From Apiotrichum sp. Y4204 (lineage: Eukaryota > Basidiomycota > Tremellomycetes > Trichosporonales > Trichosporonaceae), in NCBI GenBank assembly GCA_025531455.1, contig JAMYHL010000033.1, forward strand, positions 124,001 to 188,000: a stretch of 64,000 nucleotides of DNA. Direction: 5' to 3'. The stretch's first letter is position 1, and the number at the start of each line of letters is the position of its first letter. This document shows, piece after piece, positions 1 to 12,370 of this stretch. The notes below the pieces were generated by a model. It saw only the letters and a program-made list of their open reading frames with translations, had not been told where the DNA came from and searched no databases. Both the position numbers and the translations under genes were made by a program.

Positions 1-1106
1 CGGAACTTCAGATCCAAACTTGGAGCTTGGCGGCCAAGGATCGCGGGGCCCGAGATCTCAGTGCAGCAGTGCCGGCGTGTCACAGTGAGAACTAATGTAG
101 GCCCTTACCTGATCACAGGATCACAGGGCTCACTTGAACGAGACAGTTTCGATAAAGCAGCTCAAGCTGCAATCTTGGTAGCTGGTGCTGCCATAGGTTC
201 GCGATTAAAGGCGAAACAAACCACAAGTGATAGCTCAAGTTCCGCGAGTCGGTCGTGAAAGATGATGTTGTCAATGTCGCCCCGTGGCCTGGCATGTAGC
301 GAAAGCATGCTGAGGAGCTAGAGAGCAGTAAGTCAGTAGATTACGCATTAGTGCAATAGTACTGATCACTAAAATGTTGCCCCATGCTTGACTTTCACCA
401 CGTCGCGCCCTGCTAGAGAAGACAACAAGAGGCGCGCCCTCCCTGGAGAATCGACTGTCAAGCCTTTCTATGCAGGGTTCGACCTGGATCTGCGATTGTT
501 TTGTACAGGTCCGCGACGACCCCGCGGAAGTGGTGGAATTCTGGATCTTTTGAGGAGTCGACGCGGCCTGGGGGTTGCTGATGGGTTCCACTTGGCGCAG
601 TTTCAAGACGATTCGTATCAACCCGAGGACGGAACGCGACACAGAGAATGAGATGCGGGGGGGTAGTAAACCTCCAAACCTCATTGCTTGGGTGGCCACT
701 CAAACTCGGCAGATGGTGGTGGTCGGTTTGTGGAATCCAGACCGAGTCGGGCGATCCCCCGTCACGTAAGTTTGCGGGGCGGTTTCCATCGATATTGGTG
801 ACGGTGATAACCGTTGAAGCTTGGCACGGCTGTGCTGAGGACGAAAGGGCATTCATCCTGTCAGTAGTCAGTCAGTGTACGTCTAGCCTGCTCCCAACCG
901 CTTCTTCTCGCTCGTGCCGCTGCCCCTATGCTCCTGTGCCCCTGTGCGTGCTCTACTGCGCTCCACACTCGGCATTCCAACTCGACAATGCTCTACATTC
1001 GAGGCTGCGCAACATAGTGGTCGTATCCAGAATGCACACAGGTTCATCTCCATGGCCCCACGCCGAGGGTCGTAACCTGTCCAATGTACATGGTATGGGT
1101 GTCCGC
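1..1106. other. gene-free left edge
   Basis: I see no convincing gene here. The open frames overlap each other on both strands, resemble no family and lack splice structure. The stretch contains the 3' flank of the minus-strand ribosomal gene that follows. Confidence 0.5.
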
Positions 1107-1676
1107 TTAGGCCCAGGTGGAGGGGCGGTTGGCGGCGAACCAAGCCTTGGACTTGGTGCGGCGGTGGGGAAGGGGGAACTTGAGTCCGGGCTCGAGGAGC
1201 TGCTTCATGTACGGCCTGCGGATGTCGGCGGTCTTCTCAATCTCGGCGACACGGAGGATCTGGACCGAGCGGAAGCGGGCACGGTGGCGGGCAGCCATGT
1301 CCTGGTACATGGCCTCGACGGCCTCGGCGCGCGAGAGGGCGCGGAACTCCTTGACCATGTTGTGGGTGCCCGAGCGCGAGTCGTAACGGAGCCAGATGGC
1401 AAAGTTCTTGACCTTCTGGGGCTTCTTCTCCGAGATCTGCACAATTAGTACCGACTCGGTGGATAGTAAACAGTCGCTCCTACTCACCACGTTGACGGCA
1501 ACGATCTCACCCGAGTGAGACTTGGCCTTCTTGAGCTGGCGGAGGTAGTACCAGAAGCGCGACTTGGCGACAACCTCGTTGGGCGCGAAGATGCGCATGC
1601 GGTAGAGCTTGGGCTCGGGGTCGGCCTCAGTGGGGAGCTTGCGCCCGACGACGGAGTACTCGGTGAAGCGGCCCAT
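1107..1676 (-). CDS. RPL20: 60S ribosomal protein eL20 (L18a family)
   Basis: Structural protein of the large cytosolic ribosomal subunit. Two coding exons, 1488-1676 and 1107-1436, are joined over a 51-nt intron (donor GTGAGT, branch TACTAAT, acceptor CAG). The product is 172 residues, the usual length for the family. Recognisable family segments include [22 protein letters not shown] near the N-terminus, the [11 protein letters not shown] motif, [14 protein letters not shown] and a KFPLPHR segment close to the C-terminus. The intron is a multiple of three with no stop, so the whole region also reads as one open frame with 17 extra residues, a trap for gene callers. Directly before the ATG lies a splice-acceptor-like CTAATCTGCAG, which suggests an intron in the 5' UTR. 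Identity is very secure. Confidence 0.96.
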   Translation of the reverse strand: MGRFTEYSVVGRKLPTEADPEPKLYRMRIFAPNEVVAKSRFWYYLRQLKKAKSHSGEIVAVNVVSRSDCLLSTESVLIVQISEKKPQKVKNFAIWLRYDSRSGTHNMVKEFRALSRAEAVEAMYQDMAARHRARFRSVQILRVAEIEKTADIRRPYMKQLLEPGLKFPLPHRRTKSKAWFAANRPSTWA

Positions 1677-4600
1677 CCTGCAGATTAGCAACAGTGCGGT
1701 GCAAAGGGAGGCGAGGCAAAAGTCCAGCGGTCAACAGCGAGATAACAGCGCGACGGTCACGGGAGCACGGCGGAGGTCGAATCCAAAAACCCTTATCTGC
1801 CTGGCAACAACACGACTGGCAAGCAGACTCCGAGGCCTCCTCGGTCGGGGGGAGCGCTGCACGCTGCGCCGAGACGCAGCGCACACGCCCGCGGCCCGCC
1901 TCAACGAGTGCCGCCGTCTCATCATGACGCAGACATTGCCCCAATTTATCTTTCCTCGCCCGCTGCCAGTCGCTGTTGGAGACGGATATCGGGGGAATCG
2001 GTCGGTCGTACGTTCGGGGATGGATGGTTCTCGCTATCGGCGTCCACGATGCACACACCCGTGCTCCCCATGTCATCCTCTTCGCCGTCGTCTTCCTCGC
2101 CCGACAGCGATTTCCCTCCCAATGTCGACCCCGATACCGATGCCGATTCCGCGCGTGCTCGGTCGTCCGTTCCCGTGTCGTCGTTGTTCTCGCTGTGTCC
2201 GCTGTTCGCTGTTTGCCTGTGCCCTGTACTCACTCGTGAGTTTTTTTTGAGGGATAGAGGAAACCAGTGGTGGAAACGGTGATGTCCAAGTGTCGAGCAG
2301 CAGGCAGCAGCAGCCAGCCAGCCAGCCAGCGAGTGAGCAACCAGGCAGCAGTGGGCGTACAGTGAGCGACCAGCAAGCACCCAGCAAGCACCCACCCAGC
2401 CAGCGCCCTCTTCCGAGCACACCATACAACCAACCAGCTAGGACCAGCTCTCTCATCCCAGCACCCAAGTCCCTTTCTCACACCCACCACAGCCATGCTT
2501 CACCTCTCACAGCCAACTCTCTGTCCAGCACCCACCGCCCCACACTTCGATTTCGTCCGCCACCCAACGCAAAATCCCTGAATGCATTCTCAAAAAATGC
2601 GGCGTTATAATCGGGATTATAAACACATGTTATAACGCCGACAGCTGCTAACGCCGACAGTCGAGTCATTGAAGGGGCTGTTTTGGCCACGCATCCCGCA
2701 CGTGACATTTTGAATCCGTCGACATGTCGACAGCTTCCAGGCCCTGCGGGGTATTGTGGCCTGTGGGGTATCGAGGGCCCGAGCTCAGGGTGTGACGCGT
2801 GTGACGCGTTGGTACGGTTACGTGCCTGGTGCCTGGATTGGACACGGTGGGATGGCAGCTGGCAGAAAGGTTCTTGCGCCGAGGGGAGAAGATTCTGCAC
2901 ATTCTTCCGGAAGGACACTTCAGCGCTTCGGCGCTTCATGATAGCCATCCGCTCTTCACGCTCTGGACGCTCCAATCTGCAATCATCTCGGCCCTTCCCG
3001 TAGTGCACCGTATGTACCTCCTCTATAAGGTTTGGCAGGTATTCACCCTCCCAATCTATGCCGTTGTGTCCCGCGAGCTTGTCCACTATCTCCCGATCGC
3101 TCACAGGGTGGGGAGTCGTGGGGAGAGCTGCAAACAAACATCGCCCATGTTCACACTCTCCTAGGGCTGTTCCGACGATGAGATGATCGATTCGACTTGA
3201 CATCGAAGCAGGTGATAGGGTATGTTGTCACCCACTTGGGGATGGAGTGAGGAATTGTCCTATGTGCGGGCGGAAGCGCTTGGCCTCCAAGCTCCAGAGT
3301 GTCCGCTGATCCACTACACCTCTTGTACATGGCGAGATGGTAGCCACAAATGACGGTGGATCGCTGGTGTTACATGTTTCGCAATGTGTGAGCACCCAGT
3401 AATAGCGAGTGACAGACTCATTGCTGTCGAGGATATGCATGCGTCCCCGCCCCTCGTCACCACCATACCACCACTTGGCCACTTGACTCTGTCACTCTGC
3501 CAACATTGGAACGAGTAACGGGCCATAACACGCGTGACTTCAACATGATCCATGACTGATAGAACAGAGGCCCGATATATCCCGCACCTACGAGCCTTTG
3601 CAGCTGGCCAGCTGGCGAAGCTCCTTACACAGTGCACGCATGCTACGCACAAGCCGCGCACGCACAGTTCGCTTCAGGGACTGTGCTCTGTGGCGCCGCG
3701 GTGGTCACTGCTTCTCGGTGGCGGTCTCGACTCGACGCTCTTGCAAGATTTTCTCCCCTGGGCAAAACACCAGATCTTCATCTCCCATGATCTCCTCCAC
3801 TTGAGACACGCTCATCGTCATTAAGACCGCGTCTGTACAACTGCTTCGCTGATGGAATGGCTGCCCCCTGAGAGCCTGCAACTCTGCATTTGGGCACTTA
3901 CGTGGGGCGAACGAGGACAGACAAGGCAGATCACTATGGCCCCTTGAACCTGCGCCCCCAGTAATGAGAAGGAGTATCGTGAGCAACGCAATGTGTGAGC
4001 CAGTGTTGCGTTTGCGTAGGAAGTGCTGTGGAGCTGTGGAAGCGTCGAATGTGTCGAGGTGGGTTGGGCCCTGACAGCTTGCAGTTGTGTGTGTTGAGCA
4101 CGCAAAACAGCAGCCTAGAAGCGCGCATCATCCATCTACGTGGGATCCGTATGTGTCTATCGACGCGTCGGTTCGAAAATTGGCGACACCCAAAACCTCT
4201 TTGCCCAGATCATACCGACCTGGAGGTCCCAGGATCCCAGGGCGATACGATCTATCTATCTATACGCTCTATCCACCACACACGGCTGGATCGGACGGGA
4301 TCGGACAGGATGAGCTCATGGCTGCATTGCTCATTGCTCATGGCTCATGGCTCAGGCGCTCAGGAGCTCAGGTCCGCGAGAGAAGATTATTGCATGTCGG
4401 GCATGCTCATTTCGAACATGTCCCATGAGATGCATTTTGAGGGGTTATCGTTACATCAAGAGCGAGTTTAGAAGAGATCGAAATGGCAGCGGGAGAACTG
4501 TAGACACGATGGATATGTTGCAATGTTGGCTCTATTGGCCACCCACTGAGCATAATCAAGGGTCAAGTCCCAAGGAGTATAGGGTACCATTGAGGTCCTG

Positions 4601-5495
4601 TTCGTTCACCCTGTCGTTACATCCGGCGGACCTGTGTCCTCCAATCCACACAAACACACGCACTCCATTCCGGTGCGGAGGTTGTGCGCGGTGCAGCGCG
4701 CAGAATGGCCACCCAAACACACACGCACACACACACAATATTCAGCACCTTCCTCCCCCGACACAAACATTCATTGCATTCATCTCTTCTTGATTCCATT
4801 CCATCCTCATCATCTTCGTCTCCGTCATCGCTGTCGTCATCGCCATCAACATCTCGGGCGCAGCTGTCGCAGCGTCAATTCATCTATACCACCAGCAAAG
4901 AGGCGTGCACAGGGCTTCTCGCCTCGCCACCACTGGCTAGCGCGGCTATTGTTTTCCCTTGCCGCCGTGTTTAGTGTTGGGTGAGTCGTGTCTTGAGCTG
5001 CTACAAGGGCTTTAATTCTACAACCACCTCTGCAATATCTGTGCTGTATCGGACTGGACTTGCGTACTCTAGCCTGCAGCTGCCGTGCTGGTTTGCCACT
5101 AGCGTGCCTCGTGGTCTCGGTGTACCAACGTCCACCCTCAGTCGCTGTCACCATCTACTTGTCTCGATCAATCACCACGCATCAGAGGGTTGCATTCTCG
5201 AACAGGCCCGATTCAACCACTGCATTGTCACCTCCACACTGCACACACCCTTGTCCCCCCCCCCCCGAGACTCCGATAGCCGCGGCAGCTCATCCGTCCG
5301 TGTCCGCGATCGTGACGTTCCCCGCGTGGCCATCCACAAACATTGTCTTACCTCCGCAGCCCTTGTTTGTTCGCCCCGTCATCGGAGGGCCTCCTGCCCA
5401 CTCTCTTTATAACTGAGACGATTTCTCATCATCTCTCTCAATGGTACGCTTAATCCCCTCTCTTTCCTGAAGACCACTCCCAACCAGTTTCCGTC
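1677..5495. other. long gene-poor region
   Basis: Almost 4 kb without a recognisable gene. It holds the shared upstream side of eL20 (minus) and the coiled-coil gene (plus). Visible content: a CAGC-type tandem at 2311-2330, an 11-bp inverted repeat at 2600-2640, CA-rich microsatellite patches near 4630-4740 and a run of 12 C at 5255-5266. A 241-codon open frame on the minus strand (2478-3203) matches no family I know. An ATG at 5441 followed by a good donor and acceptor would read into a stop, so it may mark a 5' UTR intron of the next gene. Confidence 0.5.
2600..2640. repeat. 11-bp inverted repeat with an adjoining 12-bp direct repeat
   Basis: CGGCGTTATAA at 2600-2610 is matched perfectly by TTATAACGCCG at 2630-2640, with a 19-nt spacer. 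The right arm also begins a direct repeat, TAACGCCGACAG, at 2633-2644 and 2649-2660. It could be a regulator-binding cluster or a small hairpin. No function can be assigned. Confidence 0.75.
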
Positions 5496-8379
5496 ATGAC
5501 CCCCGAAATTATTCCGCTGCCACCGTCACCAACATCAACAAACATGGATACCCCATTATCGCCACTCTCTGTACCATTACCCGAATCTCGCCCGCCGTCG
5601 CCTCCTCTCCTTACTCCCGAACAGCCTGCGTCTGCAAAGATAGATACACCGCCTTGGGAGCGTTCAAAGGAAGAGCAAGATGCCTTTGTCCGCGACCTTC
5701 TCTGTGGCGAAACCTCAACCAACACTGACCAGCTGCCAGAGCGTAAGTCACTCCCACTCTGGCAAGGCTCGCTCACACCTCAGTGATCAAGGACTACGAA
5801 GAACATCACGCTATAACCATCCTCAGCGATCAGAACTATGCTGCCGTGCGATTGCAGTGCACCGAAAACCCGGGCATGAATCTGGAGCCGGAGGAAGTGT
5901 TGGCTTTGCTGCGGTGGGTAAAGTGATGGGCGTCGGAGGAACAATAACGATGCGCTTCATACAATGTCTGACATCTCCCAGCGTCTTTGGCCAAAGTCCA
6001 CAGGTCGTCGACGCCCATCCGGACGTTACTTCGCCATTGCGATCGAGTTCACGTCAGACTAGCCGCCGGGTGTCTGATAGAATTAAATCACCATCTGACT
6101 CCTCTGACACGTCCGACGAAGACCTCAGAACTGATGACGACAACTGTAGCATTGCCAACGGCGAGAGTTCAGAGTCAACACGCCCTCAGCGGCCAGTTTC
6201 CGCTCGCTTGGCTTCGTCGACCGGCTCGGATGGCCGACCTTCGAGTTCCAGTTACGCCCTTCCCGCGTCGGACTTTGGATCTCCGGTATCGAAAGGAAAC
6301 AGGCGCCCAAGGCCCCCGCCGGTCTCATATTCTCGTCAGTCCTCGACGGCGCCCAACGATGATTCGCCTTTGTCAGCCCGTGTTCGGGGTGAACAGTTGG
6401 CACAGGGCTATGGCAACATCGGATTTGCAAAGCCGCTCGCGCCCCATCATCGTCGCCGAGCCAGCCGGGATGCCAGCGGGCACAGTGCGGATGATCATGG
6501 ATATCCCGATGTATCCAAGGCTGCAGTCTACAAGCGGACTGTCAGCGCATCCTCTGCTCCGTCATCGCGTGGACGATCCGACTCCCCCACATCGCCATTA
6601 CTCGATGACACCTCCTTCCATGCTGTCAAGTCGCCACCTTACAGTCTGGATCCCGCCGACGACTCGTTCCTAAACGTAGATGCCTCCGAAGAGCCCGAAG
6701 GTTATGATCTACACGATGATCGGTTGCTGTCCGCTGACATGCGGATTAGCAAACTTTCTGTACGTCATATGTGGATTTGCGCCTAGCTAACGCGCAGACT
6801 GGCTCCTCAACTTCCCTCAACGCCCGCGACGACAAAGTGCTGGCTCTGGAACGGCAAATCGAGGACTCGAATCGCAAACGCAAGGATGCAGAGCGTGCGG
6901 TTCTGCTTCTGGGGTACGTTCTCTCAGTCGGACTCTGCTCATCCGTACAGACAACATAATGACCAGCTGCTGGCGGATCTACAGGACAAGCTTGATGAGG
7001 CGTATGATGAGCTCGCGCAGCGGAAGAAGGAGCAGGCTGAATATAAGGGCAAGGAGCGTGCCCAGACCACATTTGTGAAGAAGGTCAGTTGTTGTCGTAT
7101 TGCCTTACTGACATTGCAGCTGGAAAGCGAGGTTGAAGTGCTGAGGCGGCAACTTGATGAGACGCGGAGCGGCCAGGCTGATGCGTTGAAGCGCCAGCAG
7201 CAAGTAGCAGGTGAGCGCCATCACATGTCAACACATCTAACTCTCAGAAAACTCCGCCAAGCTGGCTGAGGAACTGGCGGAGAAGCATGAGGAGAATGCG
7301 AATCTCATGAAGGAAAAGCAACGCTGCGATACGGAAGTCGTTCGCCTTGAGGCTCAAATCCAGTTCCTTGAAGAGCAGATGAGGCATCAAGCTGCGGAGT
7401 TTGAGCAGGGTGAAAAGGCAAAGACTGAGCTCGCAAAGCAAAAGGCCTTCAACCAGCTTCTCGAGGCGGAGAACGCTATGCTCAAGTCCAACAGCGCCTC
7501 GCGGGCGTTATCGCCTGACCTGGAGAACAGTCTTAGTGCTCCTGGCGGTTCTGCCGGACCTTCGACGATTGGTCGCAACTTGGGCGCGGAATTCGCGCGA
7601 CAGATGGGGTCGGAGGACGACGACGACGAGGGTGGGGTAGTAGAACAGACCGTTACTACTCGTATAGTGAGTACAAGCACGGGTCCTATCTGACAACGCA
7701 GGTTCGCCGGGCTGCGCGCAGACACAGCCGGAAGCCTTCAGATTCGCTGTTTGAAGCACCTGAGGAGGAGACCGTGGAAGACGAAGTTGAGATTCGCAAC
7801 TATACCGACTCTGCCACGCAATCGGACCCGATACTCATGGACCCCTCCCCACCTGCTTACTCTCCCAAAGACGATGCTCCCAAGAGCCCGCAGGAAATCC
7901 TGGAGCTCGCCCATCCCATACGCGAGGGTTCTACAGGATCGCTACCTGACGACGACAACTACCGCACCCTTGTCAAAGAGAGCGGTGGCATGCGGTGCAA
8001 GATGTACGAGGAAGAACTGCTTCGAAAGCGTGCCGCAGATGGTGGGCCCCGACTGAACCGAAAGCGGTCGCAAACATATTCTGGTCCGTCGGCGGCCGAG
8101 CGCGGCGAAGGTTTTGCAAACGTTCAGAGGTGGGGCGTGGTCGGAGCAGCCTTTGCAGGTGAGTTGCGTGTGACGAGATTGGGAAAGACATGCTAACAGG
8201 CAGCTGGAATCGTGGTGGGAGGCATGTGGCTCACTGGATCTGGTCCGAGCCGAGGCGACATTGCCGCGTTCACCAAGGTGAACACCATCGCCATGGCTGC
8301 GGGAGGGTACGGTGAGGGCATCTTCCCTCAGGCCATGGTGCGGCATGCGCTCGACCAGGGTTTTTGGGTCCCTACCTGA
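5496..8379 (+). CDS. coiled-coil protein with Ser/Pro-rich middle and C-terminal hydrophobic segment
   Basis: Not assigned to a family. Nine exons join in phase: 5496-5742, 5784-5913, 5982-6759, 6798-6913, 6951-7083, 7120-7210, 7248-7666, 7702-8158 and 8204-8379, giving 848 residues. Layout: a Pro/Ser/Thr-rich start, a short folded-looking N-terminal segment around residues 55-125, a long disordered Ser/Arg/Asp-rich stretch to about 385, then a heptad-rich coiled coil at about 390-580 rich in Glu, Lys, Gln and Leu. An acidic patch (EDDDDEGG) follows. Close to the C-terminus, about residues 790-815, there is a small-residue hydrophobic stretch (VVGAAFAGIVVGGMWLTG) that may be a membrane anchor with a glycine-zipper look. 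This architecture is common in tethers or scaffolds, but that is inference. The ATG at 5496 is the first that opens this frame. Confidence 0.8.
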
Positions 8380-8869
8380 GCCCAAAAGTCCGGATGCGAT
8401 ACATCTCTCACCACTATCGGTCACGCTGATTAACGACTGCTACGCTCTACTCTACGTCCCTCGCTCCACGGTGTCTGATCGACATATTAGACTGTACCTG
8501 AACTCCGTGGGGTGAGCTTCATTTAATGTGTTCATTGGTGTCTCCCTCTGCGAATTGTATTCAATACTATGCTATGCGTTTGCGCGGAGTGGGTGAATGG
8601 GAGGGTCTATGAGATGGTGAGATATGAATACTGTCACCGCTGAAGGATTCGAACAGGGCATCATGGTGAAGATGGGTCACGTGGTTTCTGTGGCTTTGTT
8701 TCCGTCGCGTCCTTTCGAGATGACCTGGGCTGGACGCGACGCGTTTTGGGTGGCCAGTAGTCGGCAAAGTGCACTCGGTACACAAGGTCAAGGTCAACAA
8801 TCAAGTCGCGTCTCTCAACCTTCCAGTCAAGCCTTCATACACCATCTCATCTCCACATATCTCTTCCAC
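8380..8869. other. intergenic gap between coiled-coil gene and PRI2
   Basis: About 490 bp with no gene seen. It contains the 3' end of the preceding gene and the promoter of PRI2, both on the plus strand. Confidence 0.6.
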
Positions 8870-10575
8870 ATGTTCAGACCATCAAAGCACAATGCCGTCG
8901 CGTCATCGAGTGCGCTGGACGTCAAGGTGCACAAGCGGGCGGCCGCGTCGTCGTTGAGCGGGCGGTATCCGTACCGCTTGAACTTGTGAGTGGAGAGCTG
9001 GGGGATGGAGTGCTGTGGTGCTGTCGGAAGAAGATATCACCACGCTGTCTGTCCTCTGTCTCGTTCCTTCGCATATCGCTAATCCTCCAGCTACGAGCGC
9101 CCACCCTCGCTGGACATTACGCTCGACGAGTTTGAGACATGCGCGCTCGCGCGCCTCCGCGTCCTCTCGCACCTCGAGACGCTCTCGCACCGCAACCTCC
9201 CGCCGGCACAGATGTCCTCGGCCATAGCAGCGTATACGAAGCAGCACCTTCCTCTGTCGTCGAACACGGCGCGCGCGGCGAATCTGGAGGAGGAAAGGCG
9301 GCGCGACGAGATCGGGCACTGGGTACTTCGCCTGGCATTTAGCCGGTCGCCGGAGCTGCGCGCGCGGTTTGTGCGCGCCGAAACGGCGCTCTTTCGACAC
9401 CGGTTCGAGAGCGACGATGTAGGAGAACGTAGTGCGTTCCTCGCCGACCTCCGCCTCGACTGGACGACCGTATCCGACCGCGAGAAGGAGCAGCTCCGCC
9501 CCCAGCTGCGCGCGTGCATGATGTGGATGAAGGAGGAGCAGATCCGCGCCGAAAACTGGTACAAGGTGTCGTGGGTCGCGGTGCCGGACCTCATTGCCCA
9601 GCGCAAGGTGTATGTCAAGGGCGGGATGGCATATGTCCCCCAGAGCATGCAGATTAGCCTGGTTCTGCAGACGTTCTCGGCGCGGCTCGAGAAGGCCCTC
9701 GAGGTGAGTGGATATCATGAGGTGGAGCTGATCCCAGATTACGGCGAAGAATCTCCCGCGCCTGGACGAGGACGAGCGCCTCGGCCCCGTCATTGACCAC
9801 CTCGCGTCGAGCTTCCTGGCCGGTATTGCGGGTGGCGAGTACACGCCCTCGGACAGCGGTGCGGCGGTGACGGCGGAGATGGTCGACGACATGGCGCGCA
9901 AGCATTTCCCGCCGTGCATGCTCAATCTGTATTTGTGCCTGAAGCGCGACCACCACCTGAAGCACTTTGGCCGTCTTCAACTGAGCCTCTTCCTCAAGGT
10001 ATGAAGTAAAGAGGGGTGTCACTGACCGCAGGGCATCGGGTTGCCGCTCGAGGAGGCGCTCATCTTCTGGCGCCGGCAGTTTAGCAGCATGAGCGACGAC
10101 AAGTTTAACAAGGAGTACCGGTACAATATCCGGCACAACTATGGTCAGGAGGGCAAGCGCGCAAACTACCAGCCAAAGAGCTGCCAGCAGATCCTGACCG
10201 CCAACCAGCCCGGAACGCAGGACAACCACGGCTGCCCGTTCCGGCACTTTTCGCCCGACAATCTCTCGACGTTCCTGCTGGCAAACTACCCGCAGCTCGA
10301 CAGGGGGTCGCACGAGTATGGCGAGATTATGAGCAGCGTCAAGAACCATCACTACCACGTCGCGTGTACGCGCTTGTTCGAGGTCACGCATAATGTGAAA
10401 AAGGGCGAGGGCGTCGGTAACGACGAGAGCGTCAGCCACCCCAACAAGTGGACGGACCGGAGCAGGGAGCTCGAAAAGTGGGTGCAAAGGAAATCAGCTT
10501 GGTCATTCGACATACTGACGCAAAAGGGAGCGCCTTGCGGCGATTAATGGCGAGGACGTGCAGATGGCGGGGTAG
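8870..10575 (+). CDS. PRI2: DNA primase large subunit (PriL/p58)
   Basis: Large regulatory subunit of primase in the DNA polymerase alpha-primase complex, needed to start RNA primers at replication. Five exons (8870-8985, 9091-9703, 9738-9998, 10032-10477, 10527-10575) give 494 residues. The start MFRPSK resembles the conserved fungal MFR start. The N-terminal half carries the family segment around AFSRSPELRARFVRAET. The C-terminal half is the iron-sulfur domain, with four cysteines at about residues 303, 381, 398 and 442. The 17-residue step between the second and third equals that of yeast Pri2. The RYNIRHNYGQEG and GCPFRHF motifs are present. The last coding exon is only 49 nt. The gene converges on the minus-strand gene ending at 10779. 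Confidence 0.95.
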
Positions 10576-10778
10576 TCTCTGGAGTGTGATGCATCGTGTT
10601 GATTCTCTCCGCTGACGCGTCAATGCTAAATGTCTGATCTCGGCATTGAACTGCATACATATCTGTCTGCGAGGCACTAACTCTGCACTCTGACAATTAC
10701 CCTCTCGCCAGGATTCATACCATCATGCCCATCACGACGCCACCACACCACACCTACTGTTCATCGCCCATTCTCACC

Positions 10779-11859
10779 TCACGAGAGGACCACAGTCTGG
10801 AGACACCGGCAGTGCTGCCCCCACCGCGCCCTAACGCCCGCACACGCCAGAAACTCGCGGAGCACAGCCCACAGCGGCGTTTCGAGATCGGCCACCGACT
10901 CGAGCTCGGCGTCCACGGCCGTGCTGAGCGCGCACCGCACTGCCCGCCCGCTCGCAGCGTAGCTGAGCGCGACGGCGTGCATCCCGTGCTGCCGTTAGTA
11001 GGGGAACCTCTTGAGGATGTACCGAGGCGAGCAGGAAGTGGTAGTAGTCTTGCTCGGTTAGCGCCGCGGCGTAGAAGGACAGCCAGAGGTCCTCGCGGTG
11101 CGCACGGAGCGCGTCCACGTCCTGCGGTTAGTAAATGAAAACTCCAACAAAAATAAAAATAATCAATAGCTAAAAACCAAACAACAAGAAAAAAAAAAAA
11201 AAAAAAAAAACACCAACAACAACAACAACTACACAAGACAAAGTTGACCACACACACCACCACAGCACACACTTCCCAAGCCATGCGCGTACTCACGCTC
11301 CCCACGTTTCCCGCGCCCTTGACCATCTCCGCGAGCGCCTCGACGAGCCGCTCAAGCGGCCCGCGGACGATTTCCATATCGCGCCGCACCCACTCGGCGT
11401 CCATTGGCGCAGCACCTCCAGCGGCAATGGAGGCGATGGCGGCCTCGGCACCCGCGAGGTTGGTCGCGTGCGCGTGGAGGAGGGTGAGGTCGAAATCGGT
11501 GATGGCGGCGCGGAAGGAGTGCCGCTGTGACCGTCCTGTGTCGTCAAAGAACCCCCTGTGCGCGTGGAGATAGCGAGAGAGCGAGGAGACAAAGACCTGC
11601 CATTAGCTTACCGCTGTTAATGGTTACGCACGCGGAAGAAGGTCTGCCACGTGTGGATCTGGAGGCGGGGGATGAGCTCGGCGGCCACGGTCGCGGGCGA
11701 GACGGGCTGCTTGTAGGGTACGGGCTGGGGGGCTCGGGCGGGGTGCAGAGCCGGGGCGGTGGCGGTTGCGGTTGGGATTGAGGTCGGGAGAGAGGCGGTG
11801 GTCGTAGTTGTAGTGGTGGTGGCCATTGCTGGGGTCACTGTCTTTGGAGTTAGGGGCAT
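10779..11859 (-). CDS. hypothetical protein, four exons
   Basis: Not recognised. Four exons join in phase: 11632-11859, 11297-11596, 11023-11121 and 10779-10988, giving 278 residues. The first about 70 residues are low complexity, with a run of Thr then Ala/Pro. The rest is predicted helical, with a DEW-like acidic helix (AEWVRRDMEIV) and a hydrophobic/aromatic stretch (EQDYYHFLLAS). No signal peptide or clear membrane span is visible. Intron 2 is 175 nt, far longer than most introns here, and carries a 22-nt poly(A) (poly-U in the transcript). Join positions are good matches to consensus. The exon 3/4 intron uses CTAACGGCAG. It could be a lineage-specific protein or a very divergent subunit of a complex. 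Confidence 0.7.
11189..11210. repeat. poly(A)22 tract inside an intron
   Basis: A run of 22 A on the plus strand, within intron 2 (11122-11296) of the minus-strand gene and therefore a U22 tract in that pre-mRNA. It is flanked by CAA/CAAC repeats. It may serve as an extended polypyrimidine tract, or may be slippage-prone DNA. Confidence 0.9.
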
Positions 11860-12370
11860 TGTGGATAGAGTAGCGTGAAGAGGGAGAAACGTCGCGGGGA
11901 GGTTATATCTGTGGGAGTTGGTGGGAACAAGAGTGACGAGGGAGAGGACGAGGAAGGCAGCGTGGGTAGCTGTCGCGCGGTATCTTGTGGAGTGTGGCCG
12001 TAGTGTTGGTTCGTCATGGGAGTGTGTGCGCGCCTGATTTCACTCTCCCATCCCACGTCTCGCGTCTCGCATCTCGCATCTCGCATCACAGTGCCTAGCA
12101 TCAGCGCTATCAGGCATACCTCCCGTGATCATTGATGGGGAAGGGAGTGTGGGGGTCACGACCTCGAGCTCTCTCTCAAAGGATAAAGATTGCTGATGGT
12201 CTTTCTCTTCAGCACGCTTCTTGAGCGAGATACACACCCTCGTCCCCCGATGCACCTCGCACTCGGTACACACGCCAATGTCAAAACATCAGTAGAGCAT
12301 GATGCCCAAGTCATATAGATAAGAAGTGCTTTCCCCCCCTCTTCCCTCCTTTCCGCTCATCCCCACCACA
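11860..12370. other. divergent intergenic region
   Basis: About 510 bp between the start of the minus-strand gene and the start of the plus-strand gene at 12371, presumably carrying both promoters. A short CTCGCATCTCGCATCTCGCAT-type tandem lies at about 12061-12085. No gene seen. Confidence 0.6.

Noticed and set aside
648..1448. 266-codon open frame on the plus strand
   Set aside because: It lies antisense to the ribosomal protein gene and mirrors its codon structure.
2478..3203. 241-codon open frame on the minus strand
   Set aside because: No family resemblance, no splice structure, low-complexity and overlapping open frames in other phases. Long frames arise by chance in GC-rich DNA.
5441..5495. 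Alternative start with ATG, intron and acceptor before the coiled-coil gene
   Set aside because: The joined frame runs into TGA after four codons, so it can only be a 5' UTR intron.
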